NCBI GenBank assembly: GCA_018242425.1
Contig: JAFEBX010000009.1
Span: forward strand, 186,001 to 250,000
DNA from: Pseudomonadota bacterium
Lineage (GTDB): Bacteria > Pseudomonadota > Gammaproteobacteria > Xanthomonadales > Xanthomonadaceae
DNA: 64,000 nucleotides
Direction of reading: 5' to 3'
The notes under the pieces are model-generated. The model worked only from the letters and a program-made list of their open reading frames with translations. It searched no databases and was not told the origin of the DNA. Below are positions 42,252-50,397 of the stretch, piece by piece. The first letter of the stretch is position 1. Each line of letters begins with the position of its first letter. The position numbers and the translations under genes are program-made.

Positions 42252-43115
42252 TCAGTCAGCATGTGCCAGGAATGGCCCGATCCATTCCGCGACCGGCTGC
42301 GGCGTTTCCATGTGCAGGTGATGCGTGCCCGCCATCGCCAGCAGTTCACCGTGCGGCAATGCGTCGACGTAGCGACGGCGCACATCCGCCGGCAGGTAGG
42401 GCTGCGCCGGATCGGCGAACACCACTCGCGTCGGGCACTCGATGCCCGCACATACCCTCACCACTTGCGCATCGACCGGGCGCAGCCACGTCGGCACCAT
42501 CAGGCGCGGATCACTGCTCCACTGCCAGCCACCGGGCACCTCGCGCATGCCACGCTCGACGATCAGTCGCGCCACCGGCTCGCTCATCGCGTTGGCGCGC
42601 ATCCGCGCATGGATCGCCACGCCCGGCTCCGGGAACACCCGCAGCGATTTGCCATCGATCGCACGCATCGCCGCCACCGACTCGCGCATCCGCAGCGCGG
42701 TATTTTCGGCTTCGTCCGCAAGGCCGCCCAGCGCCTCGATGCACACCAGTCGCTCGATGCGGTCCGGGCATGCGGCGGCGACCAGACTGGCGATGCCCGC
42801 GCCCATCGAGTGTCCAAGCAGGGTGAAACGCTGCCAGCCCAGCGCATCGGCGATGTCGAGGACGTGGTGCACTGCCATTTCGAAGGTGTAGATCGCGCCC
42901 GGCGGCAGGTGCACGCTGCGGCCGTGGCCAGGCAGGTCGACCGCGACCAGTTCGATGCCGGACAGGTGCTTCGCCAGCGGGACGAAACTCGCGGCATTGT
43001 CGAGCCAGCCATGCAGCGCCAACACGCGCGGGGCATTTTCCGCCGCCGCGGATCGCAATCCCGTGATCCTGCCCAGCGGGATATCGACGAACGTTTCGTT
43101 CAATTCGAGGCTCAT
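42252..43115 (-). CDS. Alpha/beta fold hydrolase
   Basis: A 287-residue cytoplasmic hydrolase. The oxyanion region is LALHGWLDNAASF, the nucleophile elbow is GHSMGAGIAS with Ser103, an acid is likely around VVFADPAQPY, and the catalytic His lies in AGTHHLHMETP. The start overlaps the hemH stop by ATGA, so the pair is translationally coupled. Serine hydrolases like this accompany ferrochelatase in related genomes; the substrate (ester or epoxide) cannot be told from the sequence. Confidence 0.88.
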   Translation of the reverse strand: MSLELNETFVDIPLGRITGLRSAAAENAPRVLALHGWLDNAASFVPLAKHLSGIELVAVDLPGHGRSVHLPPGAIYTFEMAVHHVLDIADALGWQRFTLLGHSMGAGIASLVAAACPDRIERLVCIEALGGLADEAENTALRMRESVAAMRAIDGKSLRVFPEPGVAIHARMRANAMSEPVARLIVERGMREVPGGWQWSSDPRLMVPTWLRPVDAQVVRVCAGIECPTRVVFADPAQPYLPADVRRRYVDALPHGELLAMAGTHHLHMETPQPVAEWIGPFLAHAD

Positions 43116-44080
43116 GCAACCGACTCCGCGATCGCCACCAGCGCCTGCACGTGCGCGGCGCCGTCATTGAGGCAGGGGATGTAACGCAGGGAACGGCCGC
43201 CCGCCGCGACGAAGGCTTCGGCGTTGAACATGGCGATTTCTTCCAGTGTTTCCAGGCAGTCCACCGCGAACCCGGGGCAGGCGATGTCGATCTCGCGCAC
43301 GCCCTCGCTTGCGAGTTGCTGCAACGTCGGCAAGGTGTAGGGCTGAAGCCAGCGCTCGCGGCCGAAACGCGACTGGTAGGTCAGCACGATCTCGTCGCGG
43401 GCGATGCCCAGCGCCGACGCGATCGCCTGCGTGCCCGCCTCGCATTGCGCGGCATAGGGATCGCCGTTGCGCACCAGTCGTTCCGGAATGCCATGGAACG
43501 AAAACAGCAGCTTCTGCGCGCGTCCATTGCGCGCCCAGTGCTCGCGGATCGATGCCGCCATTGCCTCGACCCAATGCGGGTCGCGGTGGTAATCGTGCAC
43601 GGTCCTGAACGCGACCTGCGGATGCAGCGCGCGCGACTTCGCCACCACATCCTCCACCGATGCGGTGGTCGTGGTCGAATATTGCGGATACAGCGGCAGA
43701 ACCACGATCTCGTTCACGCCATCGGCGACCCACGCATCGATCGTCTTCGCCAATGCCGGTTCGCCATAGCGCATCGCCATCGCCACGCGCCATTCCGGCA
43801 ATGCCGCCTGCACGCCATTCGCCAGGCGCTGCGTATATGCGGCCAACGGCGATCCCTCCCCGGTCCAGATCGCCGCGTATTTGTGCGCGACGACCGGACT
43901 GCGCCGGGGCAGGATCACCCAATTGAGCAGCGGCCACCACAACAGGCGCGGAATCTGCACCACGCGCGGATCCATCAGGAATTCGGAGAGATAGCGACGC
44001 ACGGCTGCGGCCGTGGGCGCGCTCGGCGTGCCCAGATTGACCAGCACCAGGGCGCGCGGGGACGGGTTCTGCATCCGCAT
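43112..44080 (-). CDS. hemH: Ferrochelatase
   Basis: A 322-residue enzyme that inserts Fe2+ into protoporphyrin IX, the last step of protoheme synthesis. Conserved segments are ALVLVNLGTPSAPT, LLWWPLLNWVILPRRSP, the metal/porphyrin His in LFSFHGIPER, and the acidic cluster GFAVDCLETLEEI. Full length for the proteobacterial enzyme. It is first in a two-gene operon with a hydrolase (ATGA overlap) and is divergent from the SYLF gene. Confidence 0.97.
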   Translation of the reverse strand: MRMQNPSPRALVLVNLGTPSAPTAAAVRRYLSEFLMDPRVVQIPRLLWWPLLNWVILPRRSPVVAHKYAAIWTGEGSPLAAYTQRLANGVQAALPEWRVAMAMRYGEPALAKTIDAWVADGVNEIVVLPLYPQYSTTTTASVEDVVAKSRALHPQVAFRTVHDYHRDPHWVEAMAASIREHWARNGRAQKLLFSFHGIPERLVRNGDPYAAQCEAGTQAIASALGIARDEIVLTYQSRFGRERWLQPYTLPTLQQLASEGVREIDIACPGFAVDCLETLEEIAMFNAEAFVAAGGRSLRYIPCLNDGAAHVQALVAIAESVA

Positions 44081-44169
44081 AGCTTAATCGCCCCTGCCCC
44101 GCGGATGCCTTGCGGGTTGCGGCTGCGTGCGCTCGCGGCCTAGCATCGGGCATCCCCTGCGTCCCCTGA

Positions 44170-45105
44170 ATGCCCATGTCTCGACTGTTTGCGCGCCTCG
44201 TCCTGCTGCTGGCACTGTTCGCCACCCTGCCCGCGTGGGCGGCCGACGACCCGACCGATGCCGAGCGCACGCAGATGGCGCTGAAGGTCTTGCGCGACAT
44301 CCAGTCCATGCCGGAACAGGCGATCCCCGACCGACTGTTCGACGAGGCCCAGGGCATCCTGGTGGTGCCGGACACGCTCAAGATCGGCTTCATCTTCGGC
44401 GGACGCCGCGGCCATGGCCTGTTGTCGATCCGCAATCCCGACGGCACCTGGTCCAACCCGGTGTACGTGCGCCTGACCGGTGGCAGCGTCGGTTTCCAGA
44501 TCGGCGTCTCGAAGTCCGACGTGGTGATGGTGTTCCGCACGCGCCAGGGCCTCAACGACATCACAGCCGGCAAGTTGACCCTGGGCGCGGGCGCCAGCGT
44601 GGCGACCGGTCCGGTGGGACGCGACGCATCCGCCAACACCGACCAGCAGTTCAAGGCCGATATCTGGTCGTGGTCGCGTGCGCGCGGCCTGTACGCCGGC
44701 GTGGCCTTCGACGGCGCGGTGATCGCCATCGACGACGAAGCCAACCAGCGCATGTACGGTCCCGGCTCGACCCCGCGGATGATCTTCGAACACCGCACGC
44801 CGAATCGTCCGCCCAACGTGATCGTCGATTTCCGTGACGCGCTCGAAGAAGCCGGCGCCACTGCGCACAACCGCCGCATGGTGCAGCGTGAAAAGGGCGC
44901 GGACATCGATCGCGCGGTCGAAGCCGCCGAACGTGGCGCCCCGGCAGCTTCGACGCCGGCGCCGGCCGCAGCCCCCGACGCCTCGGGCACGGCCCCGGCT
45001 TCGGCTGAACAGGCGAACAGTCAACCCGAACAGGAATCCGGCGTTACCACGGAAGAGCTGCCCGCACCGGCGGCGCCCGCCAAAAAGAAGTCCGGCAAGC
45101 CCTGA
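44170..45105 (+). CDS. SYLF domain (Ysc84-like) exported lipid-binding protein
   Basis: A 311-residue exported protein (signal LVLLLALFATLPAWAADD). The SYLF domain spans about residues 45-225, with KIGFIFGGRRGHGLLSIR, GGSVGFQIGVSKSDVVMVF, and GAGASVATGPVGRDASANTD. SYLF proteins bind phosphoinositides or lipids in eukaryotes; the bacterial role is unknown. The C-terminal 70 residues are a low-complexity Ala/Pro/Glu tail ending in KKKSGKP. ATG 44176 is an alternative start. It lies 49 bases before tatA and may share its promoter. Confidence 0.92.
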   Translation: MPMSRLFARLVLLLALFATLPAWAADDPTDAERTQMALKVLRDIQSMPEQAIPDRLFDEAQGILVVPDTLKIGFIFGGRRGHGLLSIRNPDGTWSNPVYVRLTGGSVGFQIGVSKSDVVMVFRTRQGLNDITAGKLTLGAGASVATGPVGRDASANTDQQFKADIWSWSRARGLYAGVAFDGAVIAIDDEANQRMYGPGSTPRMIFEHRTPNRPPNVIVDFRDALEEAGATAHNRRMVQREKGADIDRAVEAAERGAPAASTPAPAAAPDASGTAPASAEQANSQPEQESGVTTEELPAPAAPAKKKSGKP

Positions 45106-45154
45106 GGCGCTGCGGTATCCTCTCAGCCTGCATTGAACCGTTGGAAGTGTTGTC

Positions 45155-45391
45155 ATGTTCGAGCTCAGCTTCGGCAAATTGCTGATTCTTCTGGTCATCA
45201 TCCTGTTGGTGTTCGGCACCAAGCGCCTGACCAGCGGCGCCCGCGACATCGGCAAGGCCGTCAACGAGTTCAAGAAAGGCATGCACGGCAACGAAGAAGA
45301 AGAGAAGAAGCCCCAGAGCCTGGCCGACGAATCGCAGCGCAATGGCGATACTCAATCGCAACAGCGCCAGGATGACCAGGCGGCGCGCTGA
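45155..45391 (+). CDS. tatA: Sec-independent translocase subunit TatA
   Basis: A 78-residue pore-forming subunit of the twin-arginine translocase. It has the short N-terminal transmembrane helix [20 protein letters not shown], the Phe-Gly hinge, and an amphipathic helix ([19 protein letters not shown]), then an acidic/polar tail. It is first of tatA-tatB-tatC-RDD, all closely spaced. The beta-lactamase-fold protein at 2979 has a Tat-like signal and could be a client. Confidence 0.96.
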   Translation: MFELSFGKLLILLVIILLVFGTKRLTSGARDIGKAVNEFKKGMHGNEEEEKKPQSLADESQRNGDTQSQQRQDDQAAR

Positions 45392-45418
45392 TCGCGCGCC
45401 GCAACCACGGGCCGTGCC

Positions 45419-45727
45419 ATGTTCGAACTCGGCTTCGGCAAACTCCTGCTGATCGGCATCGTCGCGCTCATCGTGCTGGGCCCGGAGCGCTTGCCCAAGG
45501 CCGCGCGATTGACGGGGTTGTGGATCCGCCGCGTGCGCGCCTACTGGTTCAACATGCGCGCCGAACTGGAGCGCGAACTCGCCGCCGAAGACATGCGCAA
45601 GCAGCTGGATGGCGCGAAGCAGGCCGTGCACGACGCCGGCGCCGAAGTGCGCCAGCTCTCGCAGGCGCCCCTCGCGGATGAAACGAAAACCGGCACGGGC
45701 GACTCGCATGGCGACCACGCGCAATGA
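45419..45727 (+). CDS. tatB: Sec-independent translocase subunit TatB
   Basis: A 102-residue substrate-receptor subunit of the Tat system. The transmembrane helix FELGFGKLLLIGIVALIVLG contains the characteristic Glu at position 3 and the ending GPERLPKAAR, followed by a long charged helix (NMRAELERELAAEDMRKQLD). It overlaps tatC by ATGA at 45724-45727 and is 27 bases after tatA. Confidence 0.95.
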   Translation: MFELGFGKLLLIGIVALIVLGPERLPKAARLTGLWIRRVRAYWFNMRAELERELAAEDMRKQLDGAKQAVHDAGAEVRQLSQAPLADETKTGTGDSHGDHAQ

Positions 45728-46470
45728 GTTTTGCTGACGATCCGGACTCGCTGGTCGGCGGCCTGATTCCCCATCTCCTCGAACTACGCTTGCGACTGCT
45801 GCGTGCGCTCGCCGGCGTCGGCGTGGTGCTGGCGCTGACCTTGCCGTTCTCCAATCGCCTCTATGCGTGGTTGGCGCAACCACTGCTGCGATCGATGCCG
45901 CGCGGTGGCCAGCTGATCGCCACCGGCGTCCTCACTCCGTTCGTCACCCCGATCAAGCTGGCCGTCTGCGTCGCATTGCTGGTGGCGATGCCGTGGGTGC
46001 TCTACCAGGCCTGGGCCTTCGTCGCGCCGGGCCTGTACCAGCGCGAACGCCGCATCGCCCTGCCATTGCTGGCCTCGGCGGTTGTCCTGTTCTACATCGG
46101 TTGCGCCTTCGCCTATTTCGGCGTGCTGCCGGCGGCGTTTTTGTTCCTCGCCCACACCACGCCCGCAGGCGTGGCGCGCATGACCGACATCAACGCCTAC
46201 CTCGACTTCGTGCTGATGATCTTCTTCGCCTTCGGCCTCAGCTTCGAGTTGCCGGTGGCGCTGGTGATCGCGGTACTGGTAGGCGTCGTCACCCCGCAGC
46301 AATTGCGCGAATGGCGCGGCTATGCCGTCGTCGCGATCTTCATCCTCGCCGCGATCATCACTCCGCCCGACATCGTCTCGCAGCTGATGCTGGCGATTCC
46401 GATGTGCCTGCTGTACGAAGCCGGCATTCTTGCCGCCCGCCTGATCAAGTCGAATACCGCTTCGGCATGA
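45724..46470 (+). CDS. tatC: Sec-independent translocase subunit TatC
   Basis: A 248-residue inner-membrane protein with six predicted transmembrane helices that binds twin-arginine signals. Conserved parts are the N-terminal HLLELRLRLLRALAGV, the periplasmic FVTPIKLAVCVALLVAMPWV, WAFVAPGLYQRERR with the essential basic region, and the later FGLSFELPVALVI. It overlaps tatB at its start and the RDD gene at its end (both ATGA), forming one coupled operon. Confidence 0.97.
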   Translation: MSFADDPDSLVGGLIPHLLELRLRLLRALAGVGVVLALTLPFSNRLYAWLAQPLLRSMPRGGQLIATGVLTPFVTPIKLAVCVALLVAMPWVLYQAWAFVAPGLYQRERRIALPLLASAVVLFYIGCAFAYFGVLPAAFLFLAHTTPAGVARMTDINAYLDFVLMIFFAFGLSFELPVALVIAVLVGVVTPQQLREWRGYAVVAIFILAAIITPPDIVSQLMLAIPMCLLYEAGILAARLIKSNTASA

Positions 46471-47147
46471 ACCCGCGGTCGCCGCGCAATCCGCACTGGC
46501 AGCGCCGCTGCGCCGCATTCCTGATCGATTTCCTCGTCCTCGCGACGGTAGCGCTGCTGCTCACGGCAACCTGGTGGCGAGTCGACCTGAGCGAAGCCGA
46601 TACCGCCATCGACAGCCTTCGCTCCACCATGGATGCAACGATGGTGCGCGCACTCGATACCAACGCCGATGCCACCGGCTTCTACGCCAGTCTGTTTTCC
46701 GATCCATCCCTGCACGCCGCAATGACGGCGTTCGCCAATCACGTCAGCAGCGCCATCGTGATCGTGGCATTTGCGTACGCGCTGTTGTCGGCCGTATGGA
46801 ACCTCGGCGGCGAACTGTCGTCGTGGCAGGGATCGCCCGGCAAGCACCTGCTCGACCTGCGCGTGGTCGACATATCGGGGAAGCGCGCCACGTTCGCGCA
46901 ACTGTTCGTGCGCCAACTTGCGGCAGGATTGTCGTGGCTCACGCTCAACATGGGCCATTTGCTGGCGTGGTGGCCGCCATTCCGCAGCCTGCACGACCGC
47001 ATCGCCGATACCAGCGTCGTGGCGGCGCCAGGCGCCGGCCCGTTGCCGGCGTGGGGACGGACAACACTTTCGGTCGTGTCGCTTCTCGCGATCCTGTTGC
47101 CGATTTTGTTCGCGACGTGGCTGGCGATGCGCCTGACCACGCCTTGA
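46467..47147 (+). CDS. RDD family membrane protein
   Basis: A 226-residue membrane protein with three to four hydrophobic segments (FLIDFLVLATVALLLTATWW, SAIVIVAFAYALLSAVWNLG, TLSVVSLLAILLPILFATWL). The family Arg-Asp-Asp-like pattern is seen in QRRCAAFLIDFLVL and the LHDRIADTSVV segment, and SPGKHLLDLRVVD is typical of RDD proteins. Its function is unknown; some RDD members are thought to be transporters. Its ATG overlaps the tatC stop. It converges with the DUF1428 gene with three bases between stops. Confidence 0.88.
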   Translation: MNPRSPRNPHWQRRCAAFLIDFLVLATVALLLTATWWRVDLSEADTAIDSLRSTMDATMVRALDTNADATGFYASLFSDPSLHAAMTAFANHVSSAIVIVAFAYALLSAVWNLGGELSSWQGSPGKHLLDLRVVDISGKRATFAQLFVRQLAAGLSWLTLNMGHLLAWWPPFRSLHDRIADTSVVAAPGAGPLPAWGRTTLSVVSLLAILLPILFATWLAMRLTTP

Positions 47148-47150
47148 GCG

Positions 47151-47519
47151 TCACTCGGTTTTCGCTTGCCGGGTCAGGAACGGCTTGAAGCCACCCCAGA
47201 ACATCCGCTTGCCATCGAAGGGCATGTCTCCCGGCGCCATCGCCGCCAGCACGGGATCGGCCATGATCTTTTCCATCGCCTTGTCGCGGGCCTTGCGCGA
47301 TGCGAATGTCACGAGACCGACCACCACCGTTTCGCCTGGCTCGAGCTTCACTGCCTGGGGAAACGAGGTGACCTTGCCGGGCTGGACGTCATCTCCCGCG
47401 GTCTCGGTATAAGTCAGTGCGCCATGCTTGATCCACACCGGCGCGCATTTGCGGGAAAACTTCTTGTACTCGTCCAGTTTCGCTTCGGGAACCGGGATCA
47501 CGAACACATCGACGTACAT
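47151..47519 (-). CDS. DUF1428 family protein
   Basis: A 122-residue protein of the DUF1428 family, a dimeric alpha/beta barrel-like fold of unknown function. Family segments are MYVDVFVIPVPEAKLDEYKK, FSRKCAPVWIKHGAL, and GKRMFWGGFKPFL near the end. It is the second gene of a minus-strand pair after the VOC protein (24-base gap) and probably shares the TetR-controlled promoter in the 47925-48007 gap. Confidence 0.93.
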   Translation of the reverse strand: MYVDVFVIPVPEAKLDEYKKFSRKCAPVWIKHGALTYTETAGDDVQPGKVTSFPQAVKLEPGETVVVGLVTFASRKARDKAMEKIMADPVLAAMAPGDMPFDGKRMFWGGFKPFLTRQAKTE

Positions 47520-47543
47520 CGCACCCTCCTTCGTGTGGACAAC

Positions 47544-47924
47544 TCACTTCATCGAATGCAGTCCGAACAGGTTGCCTTCGCTGTCGTGGCACAGCGCGCA
47601 GTTGCCGTATTCACCGATCGAAAACTTGGGCTTGAAGATCTTGCCACCCGCGGCTTCGACGCGGCCCGACTCGACGGCGCAATCGTCGCAGACGAAATAG
47701 GCCAGGGTGCCACCCATGCCGGAGGGCACGCCTTCCATCTTCACCAGCGCGCCGCCACTGCCGGGCAATTCCATCTGCGCGGGAAAGAACAGCATTTCCA
47801 TCTTCATGGCGGGCGGCACCGCATGTTCCTCCAGCCTGGTCGCCAGCACCGCCTCGTAGAACTTGCGGGCGCGGGCCATGTCCTGCACGTAGATCTCGGT
47901 CCAGCCAATGGGATTGTGTTGCAT
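47544..47924 (-). CDS. VOC family (glyoxalase-like) protein
   Basis: A 126-residue vicinal-oxygen-chelate protein: two beta-alpha-beta-beta-beta units, with the start PIGWTEIYVQDMARARKFYE and the second repeat around GGTLAYFVCDDCAVESGRVE and GNLFGLHSMK. Such proteins bind metals or small molecules; Cys pairs (CDDC and CALC) are unusual and may matter. The neighbour is DUF1428, and a divergent TetR regulator faces it. Substrate unknown; a small-molecule detoxification role is only a guess. Confidence 0.9.
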   Translation of the reverse strand: MQHNPIGWTEIYVQDMARARKFYEAVLATRLEEHAVPPAMKMEMLFFPAQMELPGSGGALVKMEGVPSGMGGTLAYFVCDDCAVESGRVEAAGGKIFKPKFSIGEYGNCALCHDSEGNLFGLHSMK

Positions 47925-47957
47925 CAGTCAATCTCCGGTTGCGGGGGAGGAAGCATG

Positions 47958-47976
47958 ATGTTTACTTCGTAAACAT
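47958..47976. promoter_or_regulatory. Putative TetR operator
   Basis: ATGTTTAC (47958-47965), TTC, then GTAAACAT (47969-47976) is a perfect 8-bp inverted repeat in the 83-base divergent gap between the VOC gene and tetR. The gap is notably AT-rich for this genome. TATTAT (47994-47999) nine bases before the tetR ATG could be a -10 box for a nearly leaderless tetR transcript. TetR binding is inferred from position. Confidence 0.6.
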
Positions 47977-48007
47977 GACGTTATGACGAGATGTTATTAT
48001 TGTCAAC

Positions 48008-48631
48008 ATGAAGCGGCGCTTTTGTCCCATTCCCCGCCCCCAGGGCTATCACCACGGCGATTTGCGCCGCGCCCTGCTGCTGGCCGCGCGCCAGCTGGTG
48101 GATCGTGGCGGCACCTCGGCACTGACCCTGCGCGCCGCGGCGCAACAGGCCGGCGTCAGCCCGGCCGCGCCGTATCGCCACTTCGCGGATCGCGACGCCC
48201 TGCTTGCCGCGGTGCTCGCGGAAGGGTTCCGTGAACTGGCCGCGACCACCGAAGCCGCGCGCATTTCCACTTCGGCGCCGATCGACAGCTATCTCGCGGT
48301 GGGGAGTGCCTACCTGCAGTTCGCCAACGAGCATCCGCACCTCTATCGACTGATGTTCGGCCCGGAGTGCAACAAGCTGCAGCACCCCGACCTGCTCGAA
48401 GCGGGGCAGGAAGCCTTCGGCGTGGTCTTGCACGCCGCCCACGAATGCGTGGCCGCGGGAATGGCCGGAGCGCGCACGCCCGAAGACGTTGCCATCGCCG
48501 GCTGGTCGGTGGTCCACGGACTGGCGTCATTGCAGGCCGACGGCGTGCTCGAACGCGTCACCCAGCGACCGTTGCCGGATGTCGCGCAGGCACTGTTCTC
48601 GATCCTGGTCGAGGGTGTGTCCCCGCGCTAG
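48008..48631 (+). CDS. TetR family transcriptional regulator
   Basis: A 207-residue repressor. The N-terminal helix-turn-helix is LRRALLLAARQLVDRGGTSA, then LTLRAAAQQAGVSPAAPYRH, typical of TetR. The C-terminal ligand-binding region includes FANEHPHLYRLMFGPE and a WSVVHGLASL segment, like the WHG-type C-terminal domain found in many such regulators. It is divergent from the VOC-DUF1428 pair and should repress them through the operator at 47958-47976. Its stop codon shares CTAG with the stop of the acyltransferase on the other strand. Confidence 0.92.
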   Translation: MKRRFCPIPRPQGYHHGDLRRALLLAARQLVDRGGTSALTLRAAAQQAGVSPAAPYRHFADRDALLAAVLAEGFRELAATTEAARISTSAPIDSYLAVGSAYLQFANEHPHLYRLMFGPECNKLQHPDLLEAGQEAFGVVLHAAHECVAAGMAGARTPEDVAIAGWSVVHGLASLQADGVLERVTQRPLPDVAQALFSILVEGVSPR

Positions 48632-49260
48632 ACGGTGCCGCGGTTCTTGCCCAGCCAGGGCCGGTACCACTCGCGGATGCGCGCCATGTCGGCAACGGGA
48701 TCATCGCTGGTCCAGAACAGCGGGCCGATGCCGATCACCTTGTCCGGATAGTGGAAATACTCCAGAAGGATCGGAATTTCGGCGGCATGCGCGATCTTCC
48801 AGAATCCGCTCTTCCATTCCTTCACCTGCTTGCGCGTGCCTTCCGGCGCGATGCCCAGCCAGAACTGGTCGGCAGCGCGGATCGTCGCCACGGTCTGCTC
48901 GACGAAACCGCCTGGCGCCTTGCGGTCGATCGCGATCACGCCGAAGCGGCGCAGGATCGGGCCCATCGGCCACCAGAACAATTCCTTCTTGCCGAGGATG
49001 CGGATGTCGAGGCCGAGCGCCATCTTCGCCGCGAACCCCCACACGCCATCCCAGTTGGACGAATGCGGCGCGCCGATCAGCACCAGCTTCGGCACGTCCG
49101 GGAATTCGCCGACCATGCGCCACCCACCCAGCTTCAGCAGGGCGCGACCGAACCAGCGCGAGAACCGGCCGTTGCGCACGCGCGGCGCGCGCGGCGGCAG
49201 CGGCAGGATCGGTCCGTCGGTGGCCGGTGTCGGTGGATGCGGTGCAGTGATTTCAGTCAT
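48628..49260 (-). CDS. Lysophospholipid acyltransferase-type (PlsC-like) protein
   Basis: A 210-residue acyltransferase-family protein. The HX4D catalytic motif is APHSSNWDGVW (His66, Asp71), the later EGTRK matches the phosphate-acceptor EGTR box, and AIDRKAPGGFVEQTV separates them. It would acylate a lysophospholipid or a related acceptor; substrate is not fixed by sequence. The ATG at 49260 lies four bases after the arfB stop, so it ends the ole-ubi-arfB run. A longer frame from 49392 has no family similarity. Confidence 0.88.
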   Translation of the reverse strand: MTEITAPHPPTPATDGPILPLPPRAPRVRNGRFSRWFGRALLKLGGWRMVGEFPDVPKLVLIGAPHSSNWDGVWGFAAKMALGLDIRILGKKELFWWPMGPILRRFGVIAIDRKAPGGFVEQTVATIRAADQFWLGIAPEGTRKQVKEWKSGFWKIAHAAEIPILLEYFHYPDKVIGIGPLFWTSDDPVADMARIREWYRPWLGKNRGTV

Positions 49261-49264
49261 GCAT

Positions 49265-49669
49265 TCAATCCCAATCCTTGCGGGTGCGGCCACGCTTGAT
49301 TTCGCTGCGCCCGCGCTTCGATTCCAGCCGCCGCTCCTTCGATGCCCGCGTCGGTCGCGTCGCCTTGCGCGGCTTGGCCACTTCGCTGCCATGCGCGATG
49401 AAGGCCATCAGGCGTTCGCGCGCATCATCGCGGTTGCGGTCCTGGGTGCGGAAGCGCTGGGCATGGATGACGATGACGCCATCACCAGTCACGCGGCGAT
49501 CGCGGCGGGCCAGCAGGCGTTCGCGCACGACCTCGTCCAACGAGGGTGAACCGGCGATATCGAAACGCAACTCGACCGCAGTTGAGACCTTGTTGATGTT
49601 CTGCCCGCCCGCGCCCGATGCGCGCACGAAGCGCTCCACCAATTCGGATTCGGGAATGGCAATGTCCAT
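49265..49669 (-). CDS. arfB: Alternative ribosome-rescue factor ArfB
   Basis: A 134-residue peptidyl-tRNA hydrolase that frees stalled ribosomes. The catalytic GGQ (residues 21-23) is in VRASGAGGQNINKVST, and the C-terminal tail is rich in Arg and Lys (KPRKATRPTRASKERRLE), as is needed for insertion into the mRNA tunnel. Typical length for YaeJ/ArfB. It lies 38 bases after the pseudouridine synthase stop and four before the acyltransferase start. Confidence 0.95.
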   Translation of the reverse strand: MDIAIPESELVERFVRASGAGGQNINKVSTAVELRFDIAGSPSLDEVVRERLLARRDRRVTGDGVIVIHAQRFRTQDRNRDDARERLMAFIAHGSEVAKPRKATRPTRASKERRLESKRGRSEIKRGRTRKDWD

Positions 49670-49707
49670 GGCCGCAGTCTAAATGGCCCGCGGGATTGCT
49701 GCCGTCG

Positions 49708-50397
49708 TCATGGCGTCCAGCCGAACAACGCCAGCGCCCTGGAGAACTCGGCGTCGGGCGGCGCGACGACCGACAGTCGCTCGCCGCTCCACGGATGCGT
49801 GAACGCCAAGCGTTCGGCGTGCAACAGCATGCGATGGATGCCCAGCATGCGGAAGTTGCGGTTGTGGCGACCATCGCCATGGCTGGTATCACCGATCAGG
49901 TGATGCGACAGATGCTTGAGGTGGCGGCGGATCTGGCGGAAACGACCGGTCTCGGGACTGGCCCGCAGCAATGCATAGCGCGAAGTCGGGAACCCCGTGG
50001 ACGGCAGTTCCAATTCACCGGTCGCGAGCCTGCGGAAGCGCGTGCGCGCGGGTTTTTTCTCGGGCTTGCCGGGGCCGCCATCGAGCGGATGATCGACGAT
50101 GAAATCATCTTCCGCCGGCCAGCCGCGGCAGATCGCCAGATAGTCCTTGTCGGCATCGCCCGCCATCCACGCCTTGCCCAGCGTCGACGCGGTATCGCGA
50201 TCGAAGGCCAGCAGCAGGCAGCCGCTGGTGGCGCGGTCGAGTCGATGGATCAGGAAAATGTCGCGTTCGAACTGCTCGCGCAGGCGATCGGCGAGGAAAT
50301 CGGTTTCACCGCGGGCCAGCGCGCTGTCGTGCAGCATCAGGCCCGCCGGCTTGGCGATCACGGCGAAGCGTTCGTCGATGTGGAGGACGGGGATCAA
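49708..50397 (-). CDS. RluA/TruC family pseudouridine synthase
   Basis: A 229-residue pseudouridine synthase. The catalytic Asp is in [16 protein letters not shown], with [20 protein letters not shown] further on and [11 protein letters not shown] near the end. It resembles TruC-type enzymes acting on tRNA position 65 more than the large-subunit RluA/C/D, but the target is uncertain. The frame is open far upstream into ubiB, where the sequence is unrelated; the family domain begins directly after a TTG at 50397 that overlaps the ubiB TGA stop (TTGA). No ATG or GTG is nearer, so the TTG start is likely. Confidence 0.88.
   Translation of the reverse strand: MIPVLHIDERFAVIAKPAGLMLHDSALARGETDFLADRLREQFERDIFLIHRLDRATSGCLLLAFDRDTASTLGKAWMAGDADKDYLAICRGWPAEDDFIVDHPLDGGPGKPEKKPARTRFRRLATGELELPSTGFPTSRYALLRASPETGRFRQIRRHLKHLSHHLIGDTSHGDGRHNRNFRMLGIHRMLLHAERLAFTHPWSGERLSVVAPPDAEFSRALALFGWTP

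Noticed and set aside
42174-43184. Frame beginning MDVLAASRAP
   Set aside because: Its start lies in the composite repeat and the rest is antisense of the hydrolase gene. Similar starts at 41999 and 60399 come from the same repeat.
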